NCBI GenBank assembly: GCA_023255435.1
Contig: JALRIK010000013.1
Span: 1-36,801, forward strand
DNA: 36,801 nucleotides
Direction: 5' to 3'
Source: Marivivens sp.
GTDB taxonomy: Bacteria; Pseudomonadota; Alphaproteobacteria; Rhodobacterales; Rhodobacteraceae
Of the stretch, positions 28,086 to 36,801 are shown one piece after another (position 1 is the stretch's first letter; each line of letters begins with the position of its first letter). A program made the translations under genes and the position numbers. The notes beneath the pieces were generated by a model that was not told where the DNA came from, did no database searches, and saw nothing but the letters and a program-made list of their open reading frames with translations.

Positions 28086-28457
28086 ATGACAAGCTGGATC
28101 ACGATCTGCGACACCTGTAAACGCGAGGACTGGGCGACGAGCGGCAAGACACGCACAGACGGCGAAGAGCTTGCCATTCTGATCGAAGCGGCCGCCGAAG
28201 GTCGCGAAACAGTCCGGACGCGGCGTGTTTCCTGTCTCATGGGGTGCACCCATGGCTGTAACATCGCGATACAGTCCGAGGGCAAGCTTGCCTATACTCT
28301 CGGTCGTTTCGAACCCGATCAGGAAAGCGCAGAAGCTATCGTGGAGTATGCCGTCAAACATGCCCAAAGCGAAACAGGACAGGTGCCGTTCCGTGAGTGG
28401 CCCGTCGGCGTCAAAGGGCATTTTGTAACCCGCCACCCGCCTCTGCCCAAAGACTGA
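28086..28457 (+). CDS. DUF1636 Cys-rich metal-binding protein
   Basis: ITICDTCKREDW ... RVSCLMGCTHGCNIAIQ; first gene of the cobC-cobD operon; ATG at 28086. Confidence 0.87.
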   Translation: MTSWITICDTCKREDWATSGKTRTDGEELAILIEAAAEGRETVRTRRVSCLMGCTHGCNIAIQSEGKLAYTLGRFEPDQESAEAIVEYAVKHAQSETGQVPFREWPVGVKGHFVTRHPPLPKD

Positions 28458-29398
28458 TGACACGCAAGAGGGATCATGGCGGCGGAGTCGATGCCGCAAT
28501 CGAAATGTGGGGCGGTCGACGCGACGAGTGGCTTGATCTGTCGACGGGGATCAACCCTGTGCCCTACCCGATCGGGACGATTTCTGCGTCCGCATGGAAT
28601 GACCTCCCTGATCAACGCGCACTTTCTGAATTGGAACGCGCTGCGCGTTCATTCTGGAACGTCCCCCAAGGCTCGGCGGTGCTTGCGGCGAACGGTGCAT
28701 CTGCCCTGATTGCGCGCATGCCCGAAATCGCGCAGGACGGGGCCTATATTCCAGGGCCGACCTATAACGAACACGCCGCCGCCTTTCGCCAGATGGGTAA
28801 AACCGTTTCAGACAGCGACCGTTCGCTTCAAACCCACATCTACGTGCATCCGAACAATCCCGACGGACGGGTCGTGGACGCGGGTGTGTTTCAAAACCGT
28901 CGGCTCACAATCATCGACGAGAGCTTTTGCGACGTAACCCCTGACCTGTCTTTGGTCGAACACAGTTCGAAAAAAGGCGTTCTGATCCTCAAGAGCTTTG
29001 GAAAATTCTGGGGCCTCGCAGGGCTTCGGCTCGGGTTTGTGATCGGCGATCCCGAATTGGTCGCATCACTGCGAGAACGGTTGGGACCGTGGAGTGTTTC
29101 AGGGCCCGCACTCGAGATCGGAGCGCGCGCGCTTTGCGATCACGAATGGGCAGTTCGGACCCGCGAGCGACTGGCCGAGGATGCCGCGCGGCTTGACGCA
29201 GTGATGAGTGCAAAAGGGGCGACTCCGCTCGGGGGCACGACTCTCTTTCGTCTCTATGACACCGAAAGCGCCGAAGGTTGGCGAAACCACCTTGCCAAAG
29301 GTAAGGTTCTGTCGCGTATTTTCCCCTATTCCAGCCGATGGGTCCGCCTTGGTCTTCCGCATCCTGATCGCTGGACACAACTCGAGGACGCGCTGTGA
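28457..29398 (+). CDS. cobC: Threonine-phosphate decarboxylase (cobalamin pathway aminotransferase-like)
   Basis: WLDLSTGINPVPYP, HPNNPDGR, IIDESFCDVTPDLSL, LKSFGKFWGLAGLRLGF; start overlaps the DUF1636 stop. Confidence 0.93.
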   Translation: MTRKRDHGGGVDAAIEMWGGRRDEWLDLSTGINPVPYPIGTISASAWNDLPDQRALSELERAARSFWNVPQGSAVLAANGASALIARMPEIAQDGAYIPGPTYNEHAAAFRQMGKTVSDSDRSLQTHIYVHPNNPDGRVVDAGVFQNRRLTIIDESFCDVTPDLSLVEHSSKKGVLILKSFGKFWGLAGLRLGFVIGDPELVASLRERLGPWSVSGPALEIGARALCDHEWAVRTRERLAEDAARLDAVMSAKGATPLGGTTLFRLYDTESAEGWRNHLAKGKVLSRIFPYSSRWVRLGLPHPDRWTQLEDAL

Positions 29399-30294
29399 TC
29401 GTTGCTCTTTCGATGATCCTTGATGCCATTTTCGGAGAACCCAAATGGCTTTGGGACCGTTTTACGCATCCCGCGGTCTTGATGGGACGTTGCGTGTCGT
29501 TTGTCGATGAGCGCTTCAATCAAGGTCGGGCGCGCAAGCTCAAGGGTATTCTCAGTTTCGGAGCACTTTGCCTTGGCTTCGGGCTCTTGGGGATGATGCT
29601 CGAGGCGCTGCCGTTCGGCGTTGTCGATGTGGTGATCGGCGCAATCCTGATCGCGCAAAAATCGCTGGTAGAGCATGTTGCCGCCGTTGCTTCGGCGCTT
29701 CGCCTCTCGCTCGACGAAGGCCGTCGCCGCGTTGGTTGGATTGTCGGACGCGACACCAAAGAGATGGATCAGGCAGCGGTCTCCCGCGCTGCAATCGAAA
29801 GTGCCGCCGAGAATTTTTCCGATGGGGTGGTTGCGCCTATTTTCTGGTTCGCACTCTTCGGATTGCCAGGACTTCTGGTCTATAAGATCACCAATACCGC
29901 AGACAGTATGATCGGCTATCGCACCCCGCGACACGAACAATTCGGATGGGCCGCAGCGCGCTTTGATGACGTGCTGAACTGGGTGCCAGCTCGGATAACC
30001 GCGCTTCTCATTGCCCTGACAACGCGGCCGCTCCCGTCATTCAGCGAAATACGCAAAGACGCCGCGCTTCATCGAAGCCCCAACGCAGGATGGCCCGAGG
30101 CCGCAATGTCGCGGGTTCTGCGGATCGCTCTTTCAGGTCCACGGTCCTATGAGGGCGAAATGCGGTATTATCCCTTTGTCAACGCAGGCGCGCGCGAGAA
30201 CGTGACACCCGATGACATCAATCGCGCATGCCGCACTCTCTGGCAGGCGTGGGGGATCACATTTGTCGGCGTGGTCCTGCTGGGTCTAATCTAG
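29395..30294 (+). CDS. cobD: Adenosylcobinamide-phosphate synthase (CobD/CbiB)
   Basis: LDAIFGEPKWLWDRFTHPAVLMG, VGRDTKEMD, AAIESAAENFSDGVVAPIFWF, ITNTADSMIGYRTPRHEQFGWAAARFDDVLNWVPAR; GTG start overlapping the cobC stop. Confidence 0.95.
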   Translation: MIVALSMILDAIFGEPKWLWDRFTHPAVLMGRCVSFVDERFNQGRARKLKGILSFGALCLGFGLLGMMLEALPFGVVDVVIGAILIAQKSLVEHVAAVASALRLSLDEGRRRVGWIVGRDTKEMDQAAVSRAAIESAAENFSDGVVAPIFWFALFGLPGLLVYKITNTADSMIGYRTPRHEQFGWAAARFDDVLNWVPARITALLIALTTRPLPSFSEIRKDAALHRSPNAGWPEAAMSRVLRIALSGPRSYEGEMRYYPFVNAGARENVTPDDINRACRTLWQAWGITFVGVVLLGLI

Positions 30295-30348
30295 AGACTT
30301 GCACCAAGTTGCCATCTCGCTAGGCTCCTTCTCAACCAGGAGGATCTT

Positions 30349-31521
30349 ATGCGTTCAGCCATTCTTGCCGTTTCAGCCGCTCTTTTTGCCCAAACCGCAT
30401 CTGCGCAATCATGCGGAGGCAGTTTTCCCTCCTTTGTTTCGGGGCTCAAATCCGAAGCGGCAAGCCTTGGATATTCTCAGGCACAGATCGATACGTTCTT
30501 TAGCGGTGTGGCCCAAGACGGCGCAGTTCTCAAAGCTGACCGCGCCCAAGGTGTTTTTCAGAAGAACTTCCTCGACTTTTCCCGTTCTTTGATCTCGCAG
30601 AACCGCGTCGACAACGGTCGCATCTATGGTGAGCGATATGCATCAGTCTTTGATCGCATCCAGCGCGAATACGGTATCCCCAAAGGCGTGCTCTTGGCGT
30701 TCTGGGCCTTCGAGACCGATTTCGGCCAAGTGCAGGGCAACTTCAACACTTTGAACGCTCTTGTCACGCTGGCTCATGATTGCCGCCGTCCCGAGCTTTT
30801 CCGTCCACAGATTTTCGCAGCGCTCGAACTCTTTAAACGCGGCGATTTCGATCCGAGGAAAACAACAGGGGCTTGGGCGGGTGAAATCGGGCAAGTTCAG
30901 ATGCTCCCCAAGGACATCATCGAAAACGGACGTGACGGGGATGGCGACGGGCACGTCGACCTCAAGGGGTCTTCTCCCGATGCACTCATGTCGGGGGCTG
31001 CGATGCTCTCTACTCTGGGATGGCGTCCGAATGAACCTTGGTTGGTCGAGGTTACGGTTCCAGAGAACCTCGACTGGTCAAAAACAGGTCTGAACCACGC
31101 GATGAGCGAAGCAGACTGGGCGCGTCTTGGTGTCACCCCAAGGAGCGGCACACTCGGCAATCCGAACCTCCAAGCTTCGGTTCTCCTTCCTGTCGGACGC
31201 AAGGGGCCTGCCTTTCTCGCCTATCCGAATTTCCGCGTCTATTTCGAATGGAACAAGTCGATGGTTTACGTAACCACCGCAGCCTATTTCGCGACGCGCC
31301 TGATGGGTGCTCCCGCCTACAACGCAGGCTCGCCCGATGTTGGTCTTTCGGGAGAAGAGATCGTCAGTCTCCAACGCAAACTCGAAGCGCGGGGCTATGA
31401 CGTGGGCGGCGCGGACGGCATTATCGGCGAGATGACGCGCGAGGCCGTTCAAACTGAGCAAGAGCGGCTCGGGCTTCCCGCTGATGCCTGGCCGACACGC
31501 GAATTGCTTGGCCGCCTTTAA
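30349..31521 (+). CDS. Lytic murein transglycosylase (MltB-type) with C-terminal peptidoglycan-binding domain
   Basis: 390 aa; signal peptide, FWAFETDFGQVQGNFNTLNALVTLA, GAWAGEIGQVQMLPKDI, LQRKLEARGYDVGGADGIIGEMTREAV. Confidence 0.93.
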   Translation: MRSAILAVSAALFAQTASAQSCGGSFPSFVSGLKSEAASLGYSQAQIDTFFSGVAQDGAVLKADRAQGVFQKNFLDFSRSLISQNRVDNGRIYGERYASVFDRIQREYGIPKGVLLAFWAFETDFGQVQGNFNTLNALVTLAHDCRRPELFRPQIFAALELFKRGDFDPRKTTGAWAGEIGQVQMLPKDIIENGRDGDGDGHVDLKGSSPDALMSGAAMLSTLGWRPNEPWLVEVTVPENLDWSKTGLNHAMSEADWARLGVTPRSGTLGNPNLQASVLLPVGRKGPAFLAYPNFRVYFEWNKSMVYVTTAAYFATRLMGAPAYNAGSPDVGLSGEEIVSLQRKLEARGYDVGGADGIIGEMTREAVQTEQERLGLPADAWPTRELLGRL

Positions 31522-31553
31522 CTACCACTACGTAAGATTCTTCGGGTGCTGGT

Positions 31554-32570
31554 TCATTGCACTGAAAGAGGCACCGCTATGCCGATATCTGCCTCCTCGA
31601 TCTCGATCGTATCGGGAACGAGACGATAGTGTTTGAGAAACAAGAGAGAGACCCGCCGCGCGTCCTGACGGAAATTGTGGTGGAGCACAAAGCTAAGCTT
31701 TCCATCCTGTAAAAGCTGTTTGTTCGTGCGGTCGAGATCGTGGGCGGCAAAGATATCGATGGGACGGCGCGCCTCGGCAAAAGCGTCGAGGATCGCGCGA
31801 TTTCCTCCACCGATGGAATAGACCGAGTCGATTTCGGGGTGCGCCTCGAGTGCGGCAAGGACCAACGTTTTGGTGGTTCGGTTCACGCCAAGTCCCTCGG
31901 ACACCGAAACGATGTCCTGCGTCGGATTTCGGCGAGCGAAATATTCGAGAAACCCGACACGGCGCTGTTCTTCGCCCTGAAATGTCTGGCTCGACAGCGT
32001 GAGGAGGATCTTGGACCGCTTCGGTGACTTCATCTTGTTCAAGAGATGCGCAGCGGTTGCGCCCGCTTTGCGGTTCTCCATCCCGACATAAGCAAGTCGA
32101 AGATCAGCCGCGACATCCGTCACATAGGTGACAATAGGGACACCGCGGGCACCGATTTCACGCAGGCAGGTTTCGATTGCGACGGTGGCGGGCACCTTGA
32201 GGACGATACCATGACTGCCCCTGCGCGCGATTGAATAAAGTTTCGCAATGATTTCGCGCTCTTCCATGCTCTCTTCGAGATGGAAGCGCATCCTGAAAGA
32301 TGCAGGCCGAACAAGCGGTAATTCGGCTTCGAACGCCTGACGCACGGCGCTGGAAAACCGCTTGGGCGACTGGATCACCACGTCGATGGTGAACTTGCGC
32401 CCATCGAGCCGTGCGGCGGCATACTGGCGATCAAGCTCGGCAATGGCCGCCTCGACGCGGTCTTTTGTAACTTGCCGAACCGAAGCACGGCTATGGAGTG
32501 CGCGATCCACCGTCGCGGGGCTCAGCCCTGCTTGAAAAGCGATTTCTTTGATCGTGAATTTTTGCGGCAT
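31554..32570 (-). CDS. LacI family transcriptional regulator
   Basis: 338 aa; FTIKEIAFQAGLSPATVDRALHSRASVRQVTKDRVEAAI HTH plus a periplasmic-binding-like sensor domain. Confidence 0.92.
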   Translation of the reverse strand: MPQKFTIKEIAFQAGLSPATVDRALHSRASVRQVTKDRVEAAIAELDRQYAAARLDGRKFTIDVVIQSPKRFSSAVRQAFEAELPLVRPASFRMRFHLEESMEEREIIAKLYSIARRGSHGIVLKVPATVAIETCLREIGARGVPIVTYVTDVAADLRLAYVGMENRKAGATAAHLLNKMKSPKRSKILLTLSSQTFQGEEQRRVGFLEYFARRNPTQDIVSVSEGLGVNRTTKTLVLAALEAHPEIDSVYSIGGGNRAILDAFAEARRPIDIFAAHDLDRTNKQLLQDGKLSFVLHHNFRQDARRVSLLFLKHYRLVPDTIEIEEADIGIAVPLSVQ

Positions 32571-32655
32571 GGTTTTGATGTGATTTTGAGGTTCTTTCTG
32601 TCTATCGCTTTCTCCCGCCCTGCGTCACTTCTTTCTTGAAAACGGGAGGACCAAG

Positions 32656-33828
32656 ATGAATTTCCAAGACAAAAACGAGAACGATCCGGTCTGGATCAGT
32701 GCCGAAAGCGGCGACTTCGAGGTATTCAAGGCTCAGGTCGCGCAGACCACAAAGGCGGGAGATGTCCCCCATGCGATGGAGATTATCCGCAATATCCCGA
32801 TCTATTCGGGCGAGGATGTGGATGCGGCCGCTCAATCGCCCCATGACCGAAAAAGCCTGACCGCGGAATGGGCGCGGGTATTTGCCAAAGGTGCGGGGAT
32901 TATCGTGATCAAGAACGGTCTCGGCAATCACGCCGCCATTGATCGCGCAAGCGAGCTTTTCGAAACCATCATCCGTGACGAGAAGGCCAACGCCATCGGC
33001 GGCGGTGACCATTTTGCGAAACCCGGCGCGAATGATCGCATCTGGAATTCACTTGAAAAGCACTGCCTCGCCGATCCTACGAATTTTGCCGAGTATTATA
33101 GCTCAAACGGCATCGCGCTTGCGTCCGAGGCATGGCTTGGGCCGGCGTATCAAGTGACGGCACAAGTCAATCGTGTGAACCCAGGCGGCGCGGCGCAGAC
33201 CCCGCATCGCGACTATCACCTCGGTTTCATGTCGAGCGCGCGGATGGCTGAATACCCCTCGTATATCCATGGGGTTTCGCCGCTCCTCACGCTTCAAGGG
33301 GCTGTGGCACATTGCGATATGCCGATCGAAACAGGACCGACCATGGTTCTTCCGTTTTCGCAGATGTTCTACGAAGGCTATCTTGCCTTCGGTCGCCCCG
33401 AGTTTCAGGCGTATTTCGCGGAAAACTATGTCCAGTTGCCCTTGGAAAAAGGAGACCTTGTGTTCTTTAACCCCGCCGTGATGCATGGCGCAGGGACCAA
33501 CAGAACCTCTGATCGCTATCGGCTCGTGAACCTGCTTCAAGTGTCCTCTGCTTTCGGCCGCGCGATGGAGAGCGTCAATCGTAGCCGTATGTGCGAGGCG
33601 ATCTTTGATACCTTGGTCAAAGACCAAGCTACGATCGCCCTTGAAAACGTGATCGCAGCTACCGCCGAAGGCTATCCATTTCCGACAAATCTGGATCGTA
33701 ATCCGCCCATCGGCGGGCTCGCCCCCAAAACCCAAGCCGACTACCTCAGGCAGGCCGTTGCCGAACGTTGGAGCAAGGAAAAATTCGTGCAGGCGCTCGC
33801 CGATCTTGAGCACAAGAACGCGACTTGA
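32656..33828 (+). CDS. Phytanoyl-CoA dioxygenase (PhyH)-like 2OG/Fe(II) oxygenase
   Basis: 390 aa; PHRDYHLGF (HxD) and distal MHGAGTNRTSDRYRLVNLLQ (His/Arg); SD GGGAGGA before the ATG. Confidence 0.8.
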   Translation: MNFQDKNENDPVWISAESGDFEVFKAQVAQTTKAGDVPHAMEIIRNIPIYSGEDVDAAAQSPHDRKSLTAEWARVFAKGAGIIVIKNGLGNHAAIDRASELFETIIRDEKANAIGGGDHFAKPGANDRIWNSLEKHCLADPTNFAEYYSSNGIALASEAWLGPAYQVTAQVNRVNPGGAAQTPHRDYHLGFMSSARMAEYPSYIHGVSPLLTLQGAVAHCDMPIETGPTMVLPFSQMFYEGYLAFGRPEFQAYFAENYVQLPLEKGDLVFFNPAVMHGAGTNRTSDRYRLVNLLQVSSAFGRAMESVNRSRMCEAIFDTLVKDQATIALENVIAATAEGYPFPTNLDRNPPIGGLAPKTQADYLRQAVAERWSKEKFVQALADLEHKNAT

Positions 33829-33842
33829 ACGGGCACGAAGGG

Positions 33843-33864
33843 CGAGAGCCAATTGCGGCTCTCG
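33843..33864. terminator. Hairpin between convergent PhyH-like gene and cobO
   Basis: CGAGAGCC-AATTGC-GGCTCTCG 8-bp perfect stem; no clear T-tract. Confidence 0.5.
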
Positions 33865-33876
33865 TCCCGCTGGCGC

Positions 33877-34485
33877 CTAGTATTCAACGCCGATCTGGGC
33901 CTTGATCCCCGAACGGAAGGGATGCTTGATCAGCTCCATTTCCGTCACAAGGTCCGCAATCTCGATCAAATCGTCGTGGGCATTTCGCCCCGTCAGGACC
34001 ACATGCGTCATTTCGGGCTTTTCATCGCGAAGGAATGCAACAACCTCCTTGATGTCCACATAGTCATACCGGATCGCGATGTTGATCTCGTCCAGAAGCA
34101 CCATCGTATTCGACGGATCTCGAATGAGCTCTTTGGCCTTTTCCCAAGCGGCTTGGGCCATCTCGGTATCGCGGGTTTTGTCCTGTGTCTCCCAAGTAAA
34201 ACCTTCACCCATTGTATGGAACGAACAGATGTCGGTGAATTTGCTCAGGATGAGATCACGCTCACCCGTGGACATGCCGCCTTTGATGAATTGGACAACC
34301 GCGCATTTCATATCGTGCGCGATACAGCGGAATATCATGCCAAAGGCGGCCGACGATTTGCCTTTGCCCTTGCCCGTATGGACGATCACAAGGCCTTTTT
34401 TGTCGGTCTTGGTCGCCATGATCTTGTCACGCGCCGCTTTCTTCTTGGCCATCTTCTGGGCGTGGCGTTCGGTATCTTCGGTCAT
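33877..34485 (-). CDS. cobO: Cob(I)yrinic acid a,c-diamide adenosyltransferase
   Basis: MTEDTERHAQKMAKKKAARDKIMATKTDKKGLVIVHTGKGKGKSSAAFGM..., VLLDEINIAIRYDYVD, VLTGRNAHDDLIEIADLVTEM; start at 34485 preceded by GGAGGAG. Confidence 0.96.
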   Translation of the reverse strand: MTEDTERHAQKMAKKKAARDKIMATKTDKKGLVIVHTGKGKGKSSAAFGMIFRCIAHDMKCAVVQFIKGGMSTGERDLILSKFTDICSFHTMGEGFTWETQDKTRDTEMAQAAWEKAKELIRDPSNTMVLLDEINIAIRYDYVDIKEVVAFLRDEKPEMTHVVLTGRNAHDDLIEIADLVTEMELIKHPFRSGIKAQIGVEY

Positions 34486-34546
34486 CTGCTCCTCCGGTTT
34501 GAGTTTTGAATCTGGGGAAAGGGAGGGAAAAGCGCAAGGTGCAAAT

Positions 34547-34576
34547 GAAGTGGGCGCCATATGCGGCGCCCACTTC
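34547..34576. terminator. Strong hairpin between the multi-TM protein gene and cobO
   Basis: GAAGTGGGCGCC-ATATGC-GGCGCCCACTTC, perfect 12-bp stem with a 6-nt loop. Confidence 0.65.
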
Positions 34577-34598
34577 CGTTTTGCGGGAAGGGAAGGGT

Positions 34599-35810
34599 TT
34601 ATTCTGCGGGAACAGCCACGGTTACGGACTTGGCAAAGTGACGGCGGTTCAAATGAAAGACCAGCGCAATCATCGCGAACTGGAACGCCAAGGCGATGCC
34701 GACGATGATCCAATAGGTGACGCTGAACTTGGCGACGAGACCCACGGCAACAAGCCCTTTGTGCAACCAGAATTGGGTCATCACCGAAAGAGCGACACCT
34801 GGACAAACAAGGGCGTAGGACCCTGCTGAATTCTTGTCACCTGTCAGAAAGGTTGCGGCATAGCCTTGGCGGCGCAGCACAGTCAGGCCAAGCAAAAGAA
34901 ACAGGATCTGGACCGTCAAGAACTGAGTGAGCGTCATCAATGTATCGATATTCGAGCTGTGCGCCTCGAAGGCTGCATGCAGGCCGTGGTTCTGCCGCAG
35001 GGTCATGATGCCCAAGACCGTCATAAGCGGAATGACAATCATAAGGGTCGGCGCCGCTTCTTTCGCGGTTCCGAAATGAAGCATCGAATTGAATGCTGTA
35101 ACGGCTGCAACAGCAACATAGATCAAGGCAATCAGGCCGAAGAAGGTCGACAGAATAAGCGACGCACCGACAACGGTCGTGCTTGTCGACATCGCCGCAG
35201 GCGCCGAAAGACCGACAGCAACCATGGCAAGCGCAAAGGCGGGAAGAAGCTGTGCAAAGGAGTTATGCGCGGTGACATCGAAAAGCCCGCCTTCCGAGAG
35301 CACGCGGCCCAAGAAGTGCCCGATCATCCGCAAAGCCAAAAGGCCTGTCAGGACGAAAGCCACCATCGCGGCGGGGAACAGAAACTCGACGACGCTCCAG
35401 AGGTTGGGCACAAAGACAAGTCCGACGATGAACATTCCGTTGATCGACATGGCAACAGCCAGCGGCATCGCCAGAAGCTGTGTTTCGCCGTTCGAATGAC
35501 GGAGCTTGCGATAGCCTTCAGTCTTTTTGAACTCCGCGAACTTGGAGAAATTCCAGATCAGATAGCGGACGTTCTGAAAGGCAAAGAATGCGATGCCGAG
35601 CATGGCGGCCACAATTCCGAACTGTTGCCAGGGATTACCTTTGCCCCATGCGGCGACAATGTCCTCGAAGACCGGAACGGTTGCGTTCGGGTGCGGGACC
35701 CAGAACAGAAGATACATGAAAAACGTAACGGCAAGGCCACCGGCCCCGACCGAAGCGAGGAAATATAGAGGCGACCAATTGTCTGCGGGTCGACTGGAAA
35801 TAGGGGTCAT
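34599..35810 (-). CDS. Multi-pass inner-membrane protein (TsoY/TDT-like), function unknown
   Basis: About 403 aa, roughly ten hydrophobic segments; MTPISSRPADNWSPLYFLASVGAGGLAVTFFMYLLFWVPHP; AAGGAGGG before the ATG. Family assignment from memory only. Confidence 0.65.
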   Translation of the reverse strand: MTPISSRPADNWSPLYFLASVGAGGLAVTFFMYLLFWVPHPNATVPVFEDIVAAWGKGNPWQQFGIVAAMLGIAFFAFQNVRYLIWNFSKFAEFKKTEGYRKLRHSNGETQLLAMPLAVAMSINGMFIVGLVFVPNLWSVVEFLFPAAMVAFVLTGLLALRMIGHFLGRVLSEGGLFDVTAHNSFAQLLPAFALAMVAVGLSAPAAMSTSTTVVGASLILSTFFGLIALIYVAVAAVTAFNSMLHFGTAKEAAPTLMIVIPLMTVLGIMTLRQNHGLHAAFEAHSSNIDTLMTLTQFLTVQILFLLLGLTVLRRQGYAATFLTGDKNSAGSYALVCPGVALSVMTQFWLHKGLVAVGLVAKFSVTYWIIVGIALAFQFAMIALVFHLNRRHFAKSVTVAVPAE

Positions 35811-35860
35811 GATGCCCTCCTTATACATTAGCAATATCGAATATATTAGGAGGGGATTTG

Positions 35861-35884
35861 AAACATTACAAATTTTAAATGTTT
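35861..35884. promoter_or_regulatory. AT-rich inverted repeat upstream of the multi-TM protein gene
   Basis: AAACATT-N10-AATGTTT perfect 7-bp arms in the 88-bp gap between cobN and the multi-TM gene. Confidence 0.4.
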
Positions 35885-35898
35885 ATTGCGACACTCTG

Positions 35899-36801
35899 TC
35901 ATGCATCCGGGCTAAGTCCTTTTGCAAGAGCGGAAATTCGTGCGCGGGCCGAATTCGAACGGGGCACCCAAAGCCCGCGATCTATCGCTTCGGCAAGTCG
36001 TTCCGCAATCTCTCGGAGTGCAGTAGGGTTATGTTCTGCGATAAACTCTCTGGTGTCCTGATCGTCGAGGAAGGCCCCTTCGACGAGGTCAAAATGGTGG
36101 TTTTTGACTGCGCCAGTCGTTGCCGCAAAAGCAAAGAGATAATCGACCGTGGCCGCGATTTCGAATGCACCCTTATAGCCGTGCCGCTTGACCCCTTCGA
36201 TCCATTTCGGATTGACCACGCGAGAGCGCACAACGCGCCCGATCTCGTCGTCCAGCGTCCGGATCACGGGGCGCTCGGGCCGCGAATGATCGTTATGATA
36301 GATTGGACGGTCGCGCCCCTGAAGCGTAGAGATCGCAGCGGCGGCACCACCCTCGAACTGATAGTAGTCGTCACTATCGAGAAGATCGTGTTCGCGGTTG
36401 TCCTGATTCTGGACGATGGCTTCAGTCTGGCGCAACCGCTGTTCAAACCCTTCACGGTCACGAATACCCTCGCCGTCCGCACCATAGGCATAACCGCCCC
36501 ACTCGAGATAGGCGTTTCCGAGGTCGGATTTTTCCGCCCAGATCCGCTCGTCGATCAGCGCTTGTAATCCTGCACCATACGCACCGGGTTTGGAGCCATA
36601 GACGCGCGCGGCGGCTTCGCCCGACCGCGTTCTCGCCGCAGCTGGGTTCATGCTCTCGTCTTCATCAAGAGCCTGAACGGCACGTGCCGCACTGTCGACC
36701 AATGCGATGAGTTGCGGGAAAGCATCGCGGAAAAACCCCGAAACGCGCAGCGTAACGTCAACGCGCGGGCGGCCGAGCACACCCTGAGGCAGAATCTCGA
36801 A
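35899..36801 (-). CDS. cobN: Cobaltochelatase subunit CobN, C-terminal part (truncated by window edge)
   Basis: Open frame runs off the edge: ...LGRPRVDVTLRVSGFFRDAFPQLIALVDSAARAV..., RVYGSKPGAYGAGLQALID, DLGNAYLEWGGYAYG, NPKWIEGVKRHGYKGAFEIAATVDYLFAFAATT. Confidence 0.95.
   Translation of the reverse strand, partial: FEILPQGVLGRPRVDVTLRVSGFFRDAFPQLIALVDSAARAVQALDEDESMNPAAARTRSGEAAARVYGSKPGAYGAGLQALIDERIWAEKSDLGNAYLEWGGYAYGADGEGIRDREGFEQRLRQTEAIVQNQDNREHDLLDSDDYYQFEGGAAAAISTLQGRDRPIYHNDHSRPERPVIRTLDDEIGRVVRSRVVNPKWIEGVKRHGYKGAFEIAATVDYLFAFAATTGAVKNHHFDLVEGAFLDDQDTREFIAEHNPTALREIAERLAEAIDRGLWVPRSNSARARISALAKGLSPDA

Noticed and set aside
1-36801. Mobile element, prophage or defence island
   Set aside because: No transposase, integrase, phage or restriction/defence proteins recognised; genes are housekeeping or metabolic and consistently organised.

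Overview
The window looks like ordinary chromosomal DNA from a Rhodobacterales/Roseobacter-type alphaproteobacterium, judged from gene order and protein flavour. No rRNA, tRNA, CRISPR array, transposase or phage genes were recognised. From left to right it contains: (1) a minus-strand housekeeping operon rpoZ-spoT/rel-DUF2062-pdxJ-acpS-lepB-[DUF805/S26 fusion]-rnc-era; (2) folK, a NYN-domain protein, and a divergent DUF1772-like/TetR/YqaA group; (3) ispH-rnhA; (4) xylBA with a divergent ROK regulator; (5) fmt with two tandem peptide deformylase genes, then a PatB/MalY-type C-S lyase; (6) a cobalamin-biosynthesis region: cobM, a cbiG-cobJ fusion, cobI, cobL, cobH, a His-rich cbiX and a small His-containing membrane protein on the minus strand, then DUF1636-cobC-cobD on the plus strand, then cobO and the 3' part of cobN on the minus strand. 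Interspersed in (6) are a glutathionyl-hydroquinone-reductase-like GST, a stand-alone receiver protein, a lytic transglycosylase, a LacI/PhyH divergent pair and a multi-TM protein. No clearly new large system was found. The items most worth a second look are: two apparent pseudoenzymes beside intact paralogues (a signal peptidase that has lost its catalytic Ser and Lys, fused to DUF805; a deformylase that has lost its catalytic Glu and Cys ligand); a B12 gene set mixing 'anaerobic' (CbiX, CbiG) and 'aerobic' (CobL, CobN) markers; a CbiX with a repeated Cys motif and a long poly-His tail; a strong intercistronic hairpin before cobH; an inverted-repeat-rich intergenic region at the head of the cob operon; and a perfect CtrA-type box upstream of the receiver protein. 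All calls come from reading the sequence; no database search was run.
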